In this document: in pieces, positions 52,824 through 61,997 of the stretch | Position numbering within the stretch: the stretch's first letter is position 1 | How the letters are laid out: each line of letters starts with the position of its first letter | NCBI RefSeq assembly: GCF_900182595.1 | Contig: NZ_FXTN01000009.1 | Span: 1 to 64,000, forward strand | Length of the DNA: 64,000 nucleotides | Direction: 5' to 3' | DNA from: Pedobacter westerhofensis | GTDB taxonomy: Bacteria > Bacteroidota > Bacteroidia > Sphingobacteriales > Sphingobacteriaceae | The notes under the pieces: model-generated | Told to the model about the DNA's origin: nothing | The model's database searches: none | Seen by the model: the letters and a program-made list of their open reading frames with translations, nothing else | Translations under genes and position numbers: made by a program

Positions 52824-53726
52824 ACGCATTCCTCTTAAAAACTCATCCACCAGCATTCTTTTTTTACCTTCATATTGCAGGTCCAGCAAACTGATATAAC
52901 CATCTGCCGCAGCAAACTTTAAAAATGTTTTCCCGTCGGTTACATAATTGCCGGGGGCAATATCAGCTGCAGTTTCTTCATATTGTGCTTTAAAGATTTT
53001 AATGGTTTTATCATTCAGCTCCGTAAAAGCAGTGGGGTAAGGGCTAAGGCCCCTGATCAAATTGTAGATGCGCTTAACAGGCTGGTTCCAGTCTACTTTA
53101 CAAAACTCTTTAAATATTTTAGGTGCGTGTTTCAATTCATCTGAGGCAGTCTGCGGCTGTTCTTTGTAATCGCCATCAGCGATAGCTTTCACTGTTTTAA
53201 CCAGCAATCCCGCACCTGCTTCCATCAGGTGATCATGCAGGTCGCCCGCCGAGTCGTCTTCTGCAATAGCCACCTTTTCCGAAAAGATCACATCTCCTGT
53301 GTCAATTTCATGCTTCAGAAAGAAAGTAGTGACGCCGCTTTCAGTTTCTCCATTGATAATCGCATGGTTAATGGGGGCAGCACCACGGTAATTAGGCAAC
53401 AGCGAGGCATGCAGGTTGATCGTTCCCTTTGCAGGCATATCCCAGACCATCTCCGGCAGCATGCGAAAGGCCACCACTACCTGAAGGTCTGCATGCAGTG
53501 CGCGCAGCTCTTCAATAAACTCAGGATCTTTTAGTTTCAGGGGCTGCAATACCTTAAGGCCTTTCTCCACCGCATACTTTTTTACTGCACTTTCGTGTAA
53601 TTTCTGCCCTCTGCCTGCTGGTTTGTCTGCTGCGGTAACTACGCCTGCAATATCGTAACCATTTTCAAATAAGGCATTTAGGGAGGCCACTGCAAAATCG
53701 GGGGTACCCATGAAAACTATCTTCAT
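52818..53726 (-). CDS. fmt: methionyl-tRNA formyltransferase
   Basis: Formylates initiator Met-tRNA using 10-formyltetrahydrofolate. 302 residues. N-terminal Rossmann start MKIVFMGTPDFAVASLNALF, then the catalytic motif NLHASLLPNYRGAAPINHAI with Asn, His and later Asp in KHEIDTGDVIF. The C-terminal tRNA-binding domain begins near residue 205. Normal length. def (deformylase) is not adjacent. The gene overlaps the pabC-like gene tail-to-tail by 6 bp. Confidence 0.97.
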   Translation of the reverse strand: MKIVFMGTPDFAVASLNALFENGYDIAGVVTAADKPAGRGQKLHESAVKKYAVEKGLKVLQPLKLKDPEFIEELRALHADLQVVVAFRMLPEMVWDMPAKGTINLHASLLPNYRGAAPINHAIINGETESGVTTFFLKHEIDTGDVIFSEKVAIAEDDSAGDLHDHLMEAGAGLLVKTVKAIADGDYKEQPQTASDELKHAPKIFKEFCKVDWNQPVKRIYNLIRGLSPYPTAFTELNDKTIKIFKAQYEETAADIAPGNYVTDGKTFLKFAAADGYISLLDLQYEGKKRMLVDEFLRGMRL

Positions 53727-53786
53727 TTTTCTGTGTTTAAGAGAACAAAATAACTAAAAATTTAACGCATATTTTGCTCAAAGTGT

Positions 53787-54833
53787 ATGGTTCAGACCCC
53801 GGAAGAGATTAAAGAAAGTGGTTTAGTGTATGTTACCGACAGTATGCCTGGTATTTACCGGAAAGGGAAGCCCGGTAAATTTTATTACGAGGACAAAAAC
53901 GCGGATAAAATTACTGATGCTGCACAGCTTGACAGGATTAAAGGACTGGTATTGCCGCCGGCATGGACCTCGGTATGGATTGCAACAAAGAAGAACGCTT
54001 ATCTGCAGGCAACCGGTCTTGATGCTGCGGGGCGCAAGCAATATCGCTATCATCCAAAATGGACTTCGAGGCAATCAGATCATAAATATTTCAGGCTGCT
54101 GGAATTCGGGAAAGTCTTGCCAATGGCGAGAAAGAGAATTGCGAAAGATCTGAAAAGGAAAGAGTACGATGAACAGAAGGTGCTGGCCATCTGTGTTCAG
54201 GTGATGCAGAAAACATTGATCAGGGTAGGGAATGAGTCTTACGCACAGCAATATGGCAGTTATGGCTTGTCTACCCTGAGAACTAAACATGCAAAGGTTG
54301 ACGGTAACACTTTAAAGTTGAAATTTGTTGGTAAAAAGGGGGTGAAACAGGAAGTGGCACTCAATGATAAAAGCCTTGCCAGGATGGTGAAAAGCTGTAT
54401 GGAGATTCCTGGTCAGGATTTATTCCAGTATTATACAGAAGGGAAAGAGCACAGAGGGGTAGATTCAGGAAAGATCAATAACTATATCCGCGAGATCACC
54501 GGAAGTGATTTTACCGCAAAAGATTTCCGTACCTGGGGCGGTACGCTGGAGGCACTGAGGCAACTTGCAATCTGCTCAGGTAATGTTGAAGAAGAACGCC
54601 CTAAAAAGAAAGTAATCGTACAGGTGCTGGATTGTGTAGCCAGCAAACTGGGGAACACCCGTGCCGTATGTAAAAGTTCCTATGTTTACCCTTTGCTTTT
54701 AGAAGCTTTTGAGAATGATCAGCTGGCTAAGTACCTGAAGAAGATTCATGTCCATGCCCCAACTACGGAGCAGGCAATAGAAAATGATGAAAAGGTATTG
54801 ATGAAGTTTTTGAAGGAAGCACAGAAAGGGTAA
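53787..54833 (+). CDS. DNA topoisomerase IB (poxvirus-like)
   Basis: Relaxes supercoils through a 3'-phosphotyrosine intermediate without ATP. 348 residues: N-terminal beta domain with GLVLPPAWTSVWIA and KQYRYHPKWTSRQ, then the catalytic domain with GLSTLRTKHAKVDG (Arg165), KDFRTWGGTLEAL (Arg248) and the Tyr299 nucleophile in NTRAVCKSSYVYPLLLEAF. All family residues look intact. This type is found in poxviruses, mimivirus and scattered bacteria. It sits divergently beside fmt with 60 bp between. No other replication gene is nearby. Confidence 0.93.
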   Translation: MVQTPEEIKESGLVYVTDSMPGIYRKGKPGKFYYEDKNADKITDAAQLDRIKGLVLPPAWTSVWIATKKNAYLQATGLDAAGRKQYRYHPKWTSRQSDHKYFRLLEFGKVLPMARKRIAKDLKRKEYDEQKVLAICVQVMQKTLIRVGNESYAQQYGSYGLSTLRTKHAKVDGNTLKLKFVGKKGVKQEVALNDKSLARMVKSCMEIPGQDLFQYYTEGKEHRGVDSGKINNYIREITGSDFTAKDFRTWGGTLEALRQLAICSGNVEEERPKKKVIVQVLDCVASKLGNTRAVCKSSYVYPLLLEAFENDQLAKYLKKIHVHAPTTEQAIENDEKVLMKFLKEAQKG

Positions 54834-54878
54834 CCTTTTAGAACGTTATCCCTTTTTCGTTAAGGATGGATAAGCACT

Positions 54879-55046
54879 CTAGACATGTCCTGTCCTAATT
54901 GATGAATTGTGTATTGTATTTTTTTGCTTGCTTAGCTGATGGATATTTAACCTGGCTCGTATACTGGCGCCTGCAGATGAAACCTTTTGAGATTTCCCTT
55001 CCCAACCATCTTTTTTAAGCGGCTTAAGCACCTCAATATACCTCAT
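54879..55046 (-). CDS. possible small protein, unknown
   Basis: 55-codon frame starting with ATG at 55046, directly after the T run of the terminator of the next gene upstream. The product begins MRYIEVLKPLKKDGWEG and is basic, with no signal peptide, membrane helix or recognised motif. No -7 box is apparent. Coding status is doubtful. It is the only candidate in the 260-bp gap between topoisomerase IB and the next gene. Confidence 0.2.
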   Translation of the reverse strand: MRYIEVLKPLKKDGWEGKSQKVSSAGASIRARLNIHQLSKQKNTIHNSSIRTGHV

Positions 55047-55071
55047 AAAAAAAGGTAGCAAAATTGCTACC
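55047..55071 (-). terminator. terminator of the small hydrophilic protein gene
   Basis: GGTAGCAA-AA-TTGCTACC hairpin at 55054-55071 with a T7 run on the minus strand, 27 nt past the stop codon. Confidence 0.87.
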
Positions 55072-55097
55072 TCACATTCAATAATATTTTGGAAATT

Positions 55098-55313
55098 TTA
55101 ATCCTTGGTTGGTGCCTTTTTTATCGGATCAACAGGTTGTTCTTCTCTTTCTCTTTGTTTTGCAGGATCCTTAAATTCAGGAGTATCTGCTGTGTAATCT
55201 TTATCTTCAGGCTTTTTTACCGCCTTGTTTCCTTCGTCAACTTTGCCTTCCGGAACGGGTTCCTGGAAATTACTGCTCGGTTTTTCGTTTTTCTTTTTAG
55301 GTTCAGTATTCAT
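55098..55313 (-). CDS. small hydrophilic, probably disordered protein
   Basis: 71 residues, very rich in Lys, Glu, Pro and Asp, with almost no hydrophobic core: likely intrinsically disordered. No signal peptide. It ends in a good terminator and starts 18 bp after the namZ stop on the same strand, so it may be the second gene of a namZ transcript. No function can be assigned. Confidence 0.6.
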   Translation of the reverse strand: MNTEPKKKNEKPSSNFQEPVPEGKVDEGNKAVKKPEDKDYTADTPEFKDPAKQREREEQPVDPIKKAPTKD

Positions 55314-55331
55314 ATTCGTAGATATTATAAG

Positions 55332-56582
55332 TTAAGGATACAATAGGTATTTCTTGCGTATCTCTTTGTAACGGCTAAGTCCAGGTTCCCAGCTTGCGCG
55401 GATTTCCTTTTCGGATTTACCGGCAATGATCTGTTCCTTTAATGTTGAAACTCCGGCAAGCTTATCAATATTGCCCATCTGTTTACTCAGTTTCATATTA
55501 AAGAAGTCGGCCTTGTTTGGATAAGCTTTATACAATTCGATCATCCATTTAATGTTTAACGTTTTATCTTTTCTAATGTTTGCAATATCATAATTTCGCA
55601 AATCCAGCCCAAAACATTCCTGATCTTGGTGCAACGGCGTTTCTGCCATTCCTTTGATGCTTTTTGGGGTAAAGGAAAACTTGTATTTGCCTTTTAAGGC
55701 AGGAGCACCCAAAACACTAAAAGGGAACATGGTGCCGCGGCCCTGGCTCAGGTACGTCCCTTCAAACAGGCATAGGGTAGGATAAAGAAGAATTGACTGC
55801 TGTGTATTCAGATTTGGAGAAGGTTTTACAGGCAGCTCATAAGGCATATCATGGTTGTAGTTTGCCACTTTAATGATATTGATTTTACACTTTACCTTAT
55901 TATTGAGCCAGCCTTCACCATTTAACATCTGCGCATATTCACCAACCGTCAGGCCATGGACTATCGGGATCGGCTTTAGGCCAATTCCTGAAACCAGGGC
56001 CGGATCAAGAACCGGTCCGTCAACATAAAAACCATTTGGATTGGGACGGTCAAGGATCAGCAGTTCCTTGTTATTTTCTGCGCAGGCCTGCATCACGTGC
56101 TGCAGGGTATTGATGTACGTGTAAAACCTTACGCCCACGTCCTGGATGTCAAAAACCATAATATCTATGTCTGCCAGATCTTCGGTGCTTGGTATATTAT
56201 GCTTTCCGTATAAGGATATTGCTTTGATACCCGTTTTTTCGTCTACCGCATCATTAACGGTAATACCTGCACTTGCATCTCCTCTAAAACCATGCTCGGG
56301 TCCAAAAATCTTTACAATATTAACTCCAACTTTGATCAGGCTGTCTACTGCGGTGAGTTGTCCTATTACCGAGGTAGGGTTCACCACCATTCCCACCCGC
56401 TTGCCCTGCAACAGGGGAAGGTACTTTTCTGTTTGTGCCGCTCCGGTGAGGATCTCCTGCTTTACACTGTCAGCCCTAACTGACTTTAATGCGTTTTTAG
56501 GTAGTTTCGGACTGGCATCACAGGCCTGCACTGCAAACATAAACAGACCGAGCGGGTAAATTAATTTTGGGAATAGTTTCAT
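55332..56582 (-). CDS. namZ: exo-beta-N-acetylmuramidase NamZ (DUF1343)
   Basis: 416 residues of the DUF1343 family, whose characterised member NamZ cleaves terminal N-acetylmuramic acid from peptidoglycan fragments for recycling. The N-terminal hydrophobic stretch ends FAVQACDAS, a possible lipobox with Cys21. Conserved blocks: GKRVGMVVNPTSV, KIFGPEHGFRGDASAG, LYGKHNIPSTEDLADIDIMV, FDIQDVGVRFYTYINTLQHV and LDRPNPNGFYVDGP. The GPEHGFRG block is diagnostic. Extracytoplasmic location is inferred from the signal. No other recycling gene is adjacent. Confidence 0.92.
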   Translation of the reverse strand: MKLFPKLIYPLGLFMFAVQACDASPKLPKNALKSVRADSVKQEILTGAAQTEKYLPLLQGKRVGMVVNPTSVIGQLTAVDSLIKVGVNIVKIFGPEHGFRGDASAGITVNDAVDEKTGIKAISLYGKHNIPSTEDLADIDIMVFDIQDVGVRFYTYINTLQHVMQACAENNKELLILDRPNPNGFYVDGPVLDPALVSGIGLKPIPIVHGLTVGEYAQMLNGEGWLNNKVKCKINIIKVANYNHDMPYELPVKPSPNLNTQQSILLYPTLCLFEGTYLSQGRGTMFPFSVLGAPALKGKYKFSFTPKSIKGMAETPLHQDQECFGLDLRNYDIANIRKDKTLNIKWMIELYKAYPNKADFFNMKLSKQMGNIDKLAGVSTLKEQIIAGKSEKEIRASWEPGLSRYKEIRKKYLLYP

Positions 56583-56662
56583 TCAGTACCTTTTTTAATT
56601 AAATATAGTTGAATTCAAAATCAAATAACCATTTTTGCTAAGTTACAGTTTATTGAAAAAAT

Positions 56663-57883
56663 TTGAATACAGAATATTTTATAGCCAGGCGTATCGCCAT
56701 TAAGTCTGAGCGGACCTTTTCCAAGCTGATCGTTCGTATCGCTATCTCAGGGGTAATGCTCAGTCTGGCCGTAATGATGCTGTCTGTTGCTATTATCAAG
56801 GGCTTTAAAACCGAAATCCAGGAAAAGGTGAGGGGGTATGTCGGGGATGTAAGGATCTTTAAACTCGACCTCAACAATTCTTTTGAGCTTACACCCTTTG
56901 TTCCCTCATCAAAAACAATCTCTGATCTCAAAAAGAATAAGAACATACTGTTTTATCAGGCCTATGCCACAAAGCCGGCAATTATTTCTGCCAATGACGA
57001 AGTTGAAGGCATTAATTTTAAAGGGGTAGATGCCGGTTTCAACTGGGATTACATCAGGAAACACCTGGTTACCGGCAGGGTGATTGATTTCACTGATAGC
57101 CTGAAAGCCACTAAAGAGATTATGATCTCGGCCTTTACTGCAAACCGCCTGAAACTGAAAACCGGGGATACATTTGTGATGTATTTTGTGCAGAACCCGC
57201 CAAGGAAACGCCCATTTAAAATCGTAGGGATCTATGATATCGGCGTGGAAGAAATAGATAAAGGTTTTGTACTGGGCGATATCAATATCATCAGGCGCTT
57301 AAATAACTGGGAGGATAATCAGATTGGCGGAATAGAGATTAGGTTGAAAGACTTTTCCCGTCTGCAGGCTCTGTCTGACGAGATCTACTCCAACCTCGAG
57401 ATCAATCTCAAATCAGAATCAGTACAGGAATATTTCCCTAATATCTTCACCTGGTTATCCTTACTGGATATCAATACCAAGGTATTACTGATCTTAATGA
57501 TGATCGTTGGGGTAATTAATATGATTACCGCTCTGCTGATCATGATCCTGGAGCGCACCAATATGATCGGAATGTTAAAGGCTTTTGGAATGACCGATTA
57601 CAGTGTGATGAAAGTTTTCCTTTACAATGCGCTGTATCTTGTAGGTATTGGACTGCTGCTGGGAAATCTGCTGGGTTTAGGCCTGGGTCTGCTGCAGCAG
57701 TATACCCATATCTTTAAGCTCAACCAATCGTCTTATTACCTGGCCTATGTGCCGATAGAATTTCATTTTGCAGATGTCCTGTTACTGAATCTGGCAACGC
57801 TGGTGATCTGTCTGATTGTGCTGATTGTACCTTCAATGCTTGTGAGCAGGGTCTCTCCGCTGAAAGCGATCAGGTTTAAATAA
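56663..57883 (+). CDS. FtsX-like ABC transporter permease (LolC/LolE-like)
   Basis: 406 residues with a LolC/E topology: one N-terminal helix (about 22-45), a large periplasmic MacB-PCD-like domain (about 46-260), and three C-terminal helices (near 270-295, 315-345 and 365-395). LERTNMIGMLKAFGMTDYSV is the coupling-helix region typical of FtsX-type permeases, and the protein ends VSPLKAIRFK, a standard tail. In Gram-negatives such permeases release lipoproteins for transport to the outer membrane. The ATPase (LolD) is not adjacent. Translation starts at TTG 56663; no ATG is available nearby. Confidence 0.87.
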   Translation: MNTEYFIARRIAIKSERTFSKLIVRIAISGVMLSLAVMMLSVAIIKGFKTEIQEKVRGYVGDVRIFKLDLNNSFELTPFVPSSKTISDLKKNKNILFYQAYATKPAIISANDEVEGINFKGVDAGFNWDYIRKHLVTGRVIDFTDSLKATKEIMISAFTANRLKLKTGDTFVMYFVQNPPRKRPFKIVGIYDIGVEEIDKGFVLGDINIIRRLNNWEDNQIGGIEIRLKDFSRLQALSDEIYSNLEINLKSESVQEYFPNIFTWLSLLDINTKVLLILMMIVGVINMITALLIMILERTNMIGMLKAFGMTDYSVMKVFLYNALYLVGIGLLLGNLLGLGLGLLQQYTHIFKLNQSSYYLAYVPIEFHFADVLLLNLATLVICLIVLIVPSMLVSRVSPLKAIRFK

Positions 57884-57940
57884 TATCTTCCGGTACGCAA
57901 AACTGTGGTAGGATTGTACCTCAGAACGTAATGAATCAGC

Positions 57941-57996
57941 TAAGTACGCTGCGAGTGCGCTATTTTTATCAAAATAGCGCACTCGCAGCGTACTTA
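57941..57996. terminator. perfect 26-bp inverted repeat between convergent genes
   Basis: Arms 57941-57966 and 57971-57996 are exact complements with a 4-nt TATC loop; the core is GCTGCGAGTGCGC. An AGC/GCT extension with a two-base bulge follows outside. It lies between the stops of the permease and S9 peptidase genes and presumably ends both transcripts, but it lacks the long T run of the other terminators here. Confidence 0.85.
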
Positions 57997-58033
57997 TAGC
58001 TCTTTTATAGCGCTGCAAAGCAAAATCACAAGG

Positions 58034-60442
58034 CTACCTGGCGTTTTTTACATAAGTGTCTAACCAGTTGTTCATCTCCCATAGCATATGCAGCAGGTTT
58101 TCTTTACCTCTGTAACTATGTGCCTCGAATGGCAGAAATACAAACCTTGTGGTGCCGCCAAATCCTTTGATTGCATTAAATAAACGCTCGCTGTTGATTG
58201 GGAAAGTACCCTGGTTATCGTCAGCATCTCCATGGATCAGCAAAATTGGTGTTTTGATCTTGTCAGCATAACTAAAAGGGCTCATCTCATAATACAACTG
58301 AGGGACTTCCCAGTACGTACGCTCCTCATTCTGAAATCCGAAAGGTGTTAATGTCCTGTTATAAGCGCCACTGCGGGCAATACCTGCTTTAAACAGCTTT
58401 GTATGTGCCAGCAGATTTGCTGTCATGAAGGCACCATAACTATGTCCGCCAACAGCCATTCTGTTTCTGTCGCCCACACCCAGGTCAGACAATTTATTGA
58501 CTGCAGCTTCTGCATTCGCTACCAGCTGCTCTACATACGTGTCGTTTGGTTTTTTGCCATCTTTAGCAACGATTGGCATTTCAGCTTCGTCAAGAACAGC
58601 ATATCCCTGCGTTACCCAGAAGATAGGAGAAGCCCAGATGATGGTTGTAAAGCGGTCTTTTGATCCCCTGATCTGCGCAGCATCCGAAGCTGAGTTAAAT
58701 TCACGTGGATAAGCCCATATTAAAGTTGGCAAAGGACCGTCTTTTGCTTTGTCATATCCTTTTGGCAAGTACAGGTTGCCGGTAAGATCTACCCCGTCTG
58801 CACGTTTGTAAGAAATTTTTTCTTTGCTGATGCCATCAAGACCTGGATAGGGGTTGCCAAAGCTTGTCACCTGCTGGTCTGCCATTCTCAGCTTCAGGTT
58901 TTTGATGAAATAATTTGGCACCTCTTTCTGTGATTCCCTTCTGGTGAGCAGAACCAGGTTGTTGGCATCTATTACATCAGCCACATACTCATACGAACCT
59001 TCGGCGCTGCGCCAGATGATTTCGTTTTTCTTTGCGGCAAGATCAAATTTTGCCAGGAAAGGCAAATCTCCCTTTGGCGAAGAACCCACGGTATTGTTCA
59101 TGAGTAATTTTGTACCATTATCTACGGTCTGCACCACATGGCGGCCAAATTTATTCTTCGTGGTAACAGGATCTCCGGGATCGTTATAGGCATCCGTCTG
59201 GTTTAGCGCGTAGAGTGTTTCCAGCACGCCCGTTGTTGGGTTGTAGCGGCTTACTTTAGTGGTTTGTTTGCTGCGTAGGCCTTCATAAACCAGGGCTAGC
59301 GCCGCATCTCCCCATGAAGTTCCGCGGTAACGGGCTTCGGTTTTAAACAGTTCTTTTGGGGCAGCAGTAAATGGCGCGCCCAGTGCAAAAACGGCATCAT
59401 GAAACTGAACTTTCTTTTTGATCAGCCCGCTGTCTAAAGGCATTGCCCAGGTTACGGTTGCGGCTTCATCATCCCTCCAGTCATAATCCCGGGCAACATT
59501 TTGTGTATTGTCATAGCCGGAAGGCGTACCCTCTGTAGAAGGAAGTTCTGCAAGTACTTTTACCGTTTTGCCGGCCAGGTCGGTGATTTTTACCGTGGAT
59601 GGGAAGCCCCTGTAGGTAACCAGATAAGAGAAGGGCTTGTTGATCGTTTTCTGTAAAACGTATTTTTTATCAGGCGACAAGCTCAGTGTGGTGTAGATGG
59701 CAGGCTGGCCTACAGGTGTTTCTACTCCATTTTTATTTTTCACAAGCTGTGAAGTGCCAAAAAATTCAAATAACTGTTCATCATAGGGCGATTTGATCAG
59801 ATCCTGATAAGTAGGGCTTGGCGAAGCTTTGCCCAGGTTCTGCTGCACTGTAGGTCCTTTAGGCATTAATGGTTTTGCAGGAACAGCACTTGCCGGCTTT
59901 GTAGCCACACGGTATAAAAGCGTCTCGTTATCAACCCAGTTGATGCCATTGCCCAATACCACATTCAGGGGCTGCTTATTTACTTTAGTAGCTTTTGCAG
60001 AAGCTACATCAATAATATACAGGTCTACTCCCTTCGCAGTGGTGTTGGTAAAGGAAATTTTGGTCTCTCCCGGATTCCATTCCGGAATACCGGCAAACAG
60101 CGGAACAGGCAGACCGCTGATTGCAGACGTTTTGCCTGTCTTCATGTTCTTCAGGCTGAAATTGCTGATAAAGGCTTGTCTGCTCAGGGAGAAGTTGGCA
60201 GGGTTTATCCTTAATCCTGCAATGCGGAACTCAGGCATGGCGAGCTGCTCAACAGAAGGGTAGGAGTTGCGTTCGCTCAGCAGCATCCATCCGGCTTTGC
60301 CGTCAATACTTATTGTGGGAGTTGGTTTTGCCAGGAGTAAGTCGGCCATAGCTTTCGGCGGCAGCTGATAACTGACCGCATCCTGAGCAAATACCCCCAG
60401 CGATGTGCTGAGTAAGAACAGGCTTAGTAGCGTTTTTTTCAT
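58034..60442 (-). CDS. S9-family serine peptidase (prolyl oligopeptidase fold, glutamyl endopeptidase-like), secreted
   Basis: 802 residues. Signal peptide 1-19 ending VFAQ, a beta-propeller-like N-terminal region (about 40-500), and a C-terminal alpha/beta hydrolase domain. Catalytic triad candidates: Ser668 in GGHSYGAF, Asp near 741 in HGDADDNQG and His775 in FEAHSYRGKE. The FYWAYPREF-like substring WAYPREFNSASDAA and EMPIVAKDGKKPNDTYVEQL match the branch containing the glutamyl endopeptidase of plant chloroplasts. Likely periplasmic. Exact cleavage specificity is inferred from resemblance only. No adjacent peptide transporter. Confidence 0.88.
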   Translation of the reverse strand: MKKTLLSLFLLSTSLGVFAQDAVSYQLPPKAMADLLLAKPTPTISIDGKAGWMLLSERNSYPSVEQLAMPEFRIAGLRINPANFSLSRQAFISNFSLKNMKTGKTSAISGLPVPLFAGIPEWNPGETKISFTNTTAKGVDLYIIDVASAKATKVNKQPLNVVLGNGINWVDNETLLYRVATKPASAVPAKPLMPKGPTVQQNLGKASPSPTYQDLIKSPYDEQLFEFFGTSQLVKNKNGVETPVGQPAIYTTLSLSPDKKYVLQKTINKPFSYLVTYRGFPSTVKITDLAGKTVKVLAELPSTEGTPSGYDNTQNVARDYDWRDDEAATVTWAMPLDSGLIKKKVQFHDAVFALGAPFTAAPKELFKTEARYRGTSWGDAALALVYEGLRSKQTTKVSRYNPTTGVLETLYALNQTDAYNDPGDPVTTKNKFGRHVVQTVDNGTKLLMNNTVGSSPKGDLPFLAKFDLAAKKNEIIWRSAEGSYEYVADVIDANNLVLLTRRESQKEVPNYFIKNLKLRMADQQVTSFGNPYPGLDGISKEKISYKRADGVDLTGNLYLPKGYDKAKDGPLPTLIWAYPREFNSASDAAQIRGSKDRFTTIIWASPIFWVTQGYAVLDEAEMPIVAKDGKKPNDTYVEQLVANAEAAVNKLSDLGVGDRNRMAVGGHSYGAFMTANLLAHTKLFKAGIARSGAYNRTLTPFGFQNEERTYWEVPQLYYEMSPFSYADKIKTPILLIHGDADDNQGTFPINSERLFNAIKGFGGTTRFVFLPFEAHSYRGKENLLHMLWEMNNWLDTYVKNAR

Positions 60443-60593
60443 AAGGGTAAAGAATTAGTTAATCCGCTAAAATACAATTTCCGCATATGGAAACGGCGCT
60501 GATTGTATCAAAATGTTGATACAATCAGGCAGGGCGAATCAGCTCAATTTGGCATTTCCCCGAGGATCATACTGGATATTAGGCATATTTGCG

Positions 60594-60601
60594 TAAATTT
60601 G
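60594..60601 (+). promoter_or_regulatory. -7 box of the DEAD-box-like gene
   Basis: TAAATTTG matches TAnnTTTG, 28 bp before the GTG start at 60630. No spaced TTTG -33 element is present. Confidence 0.5.
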
Positions 60602-60629
60602 CAGCAATATCAATTTTAACTGGAAAACT

Positions 60630-61934
60630 GTGTCGTTAGATAAATTAAAACTTAGTAAGTCCCTGGTAACAGCAATGACTGATGCCGGCTACTTAACCCC
60701 AAAAGAAATTCAGGCTAAAACTATGTCGCGTATTCTTGGGGGGCAGGATGTACTTGCTGTAGGACCTGAAGGATCAGGAAAAACAACAACCTATGTTCTG
60801 GGCGTTTTAATGCGTTTGAAATATACGAAGGATGATGCGCCGAAGGTGCTGATCCTGGTGGCCGATAAAGACCGTGCGATTGCGGTGATCGACCAGTTTG
60901 TTTCGCTCAGCAAGAACAGGGACCTGAACATCGTTGGATTGTATGGTACCGGTGGAGTAGAGGCCGAAGTAAATGAGCTGGTGCTGGGTATCGATATTGT
61001 TGTGGCAACACCCCCACGTGCCAGGGCAATCTATCTGAAACTGGGCTTAAACCTGAGTAAACTGCAAACCTTTATTGTGGATGATGCAGAACTGATTATC
61101 AAACAGGGGATGCAGCTACCGGTTTGTGAGCTGGCCAGAAGCGCAGGTAAATGTCAGCATCTGGTTTTCACCGAGGTGATCCATGAAAAACTGACCAAGA
61201 TGACCGACCAGTTCCTGAATTTTCCTACAGTGATCGAGGTTGAAGACTTTGGTGATACCAAAGCTGAAACGGTAACACAGGTGCTTTATCATGTGCCCAA
61301 CTATAAAACCAAGGTTAATCTGCTGCATACATTGCTGCGTGATGACGAGGTGTTTGATAAGGTGGTCGTTTTCGTGAATACTCGATTGGCTGCACAGAAA
61401 TTAACAAAAAGTATTGCCAGCAGCAGGGAGATGGAGTTTTCAATGTTAAAGCCCCTGCATTTTGATGAAGATGGCTTTGATGATTTTGAAGACTTTAAAG
61501 AAAGTCCTGAAGCAAGAGTACTGGTAGTTGCCAATGAAGGCGAAGGCGCATTAAACCTGGATGGTGTTCCTTTTATTTTCCACTTCGAAGTACCTGAAGA
61601 GAAAGAAACCTTCCTGGGCAGGATCATTAAAAACAAAGAAAACCCTGAAGAGGTGGTGGCCATTACTTTCGCTACTGATATGGAGCTGATCCAGGTTAAA
61701 AAGATTGAGCAGTCTATCGGCCAGAAGATGGAACTTTCAGACTTGCCGGATGAATTGCTCATCGAAAAAGCCTCTAAGCCAAAAGGATTGGATAAAAACC
61801 GTGTCGTAAAAACAAAAACTGATGAGCCTGCCGGTGGTGGTGCTTATCATGAGAAAAAAGAAAGCAACACCAAAACCTATAATTATGGTATTGGCCAGAA
61901 GGCTAAAATGACCATGAAAAAGAAGCATTCTTAG
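60630..61934 (+). CDS. DEAD-box helicase-like protein with degenerate motifs
   Basis: 434 residues from a GTG start. Q-motif-like region GYLTPKEIQAKTM (20-32), Walker A GPEGSGKTT (45-53), TPPR in place of TPGR (127-130). Motif II reads DDAE (151-154) instead of DEAD, motif III reads FTE (180-182) instead of SAT, and motif VI (HRxGRxGR) is absent, replaced around KETFLGRI. The second RecA domain is recognisable (VVVFVNTRLAAQKL) but motif V lacks the RGxD core. The C-terminal tail is basic (KAKMTMKKKHS). ATP binding looks possible; RNA unwinding is doubtful. It may be an RNA-binding or regulatory relative of DEAD-box proteins. Confidence 0.82.
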   Translation: MSLDKLKLSKSLVTAMTDAGYLTPKEIQAKTMSRILGGQDVLAVGPEGSGKTTTYVLGVLMRLKYTKDDAPKVLILVADKDRAIAVIDQFVSLSKNRDLNIVGLYGTGGVEAEVNELVLGIDIVVATPPRARAIYLKLGLNLSKLQTFIVDDAELIIKQGMQLPVCELARSAGKCQHLVFTEVIHEKLTKMTDQFLNFPTVIEVEDFGDTKAETVTQVLYHVPNYKTKVNLLHTLLRDDEVFDKVVVFVNTRLAAQKLTKSIASSREMEFSMLKPLHFDEDGFDDFEDFKESPEARVLVVANEGEGALNLDGVPFIFHFEVPEEKETFLGRIIKNKENPEEVVAITFATDMELIQVKKIEQSIGQKMELSDLPDELLIEKASKPKGLDKNRVVKTKTDEPAGGGAYHEKKESNTKTYNYGIGQKAKMTMKKKHS

Positions 61935-61942
61935 GTTAATCT

Positions 61943-61997
61943 ATAATATTCAATAAAAAAGGCAGATCAACGATCTGCCTTTTTTATTGAATATTAT
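61943..61997. terminator. perfect 26-bp inverted repeat, bidirectional terminator
   Basis: Arms 61943-61968 and 61972-61997 are exact complements with a 3-nt loop. The core AAAAAAGGCAGATC pairs with GATCTGCCTTTTTT and gives T6 on either strand. The outer part is A/T-rich. The right arm includes the mazG stop codon. Confidence 0.93.

Noticed and set aside
53787..54833. Topoisomerase IB gene as a recent phage or virus acquisition
   Set aside because: No phage genes, att-like repeats or obvious shift in base composition; this type occurs in the core genome of many Bacteroidota.
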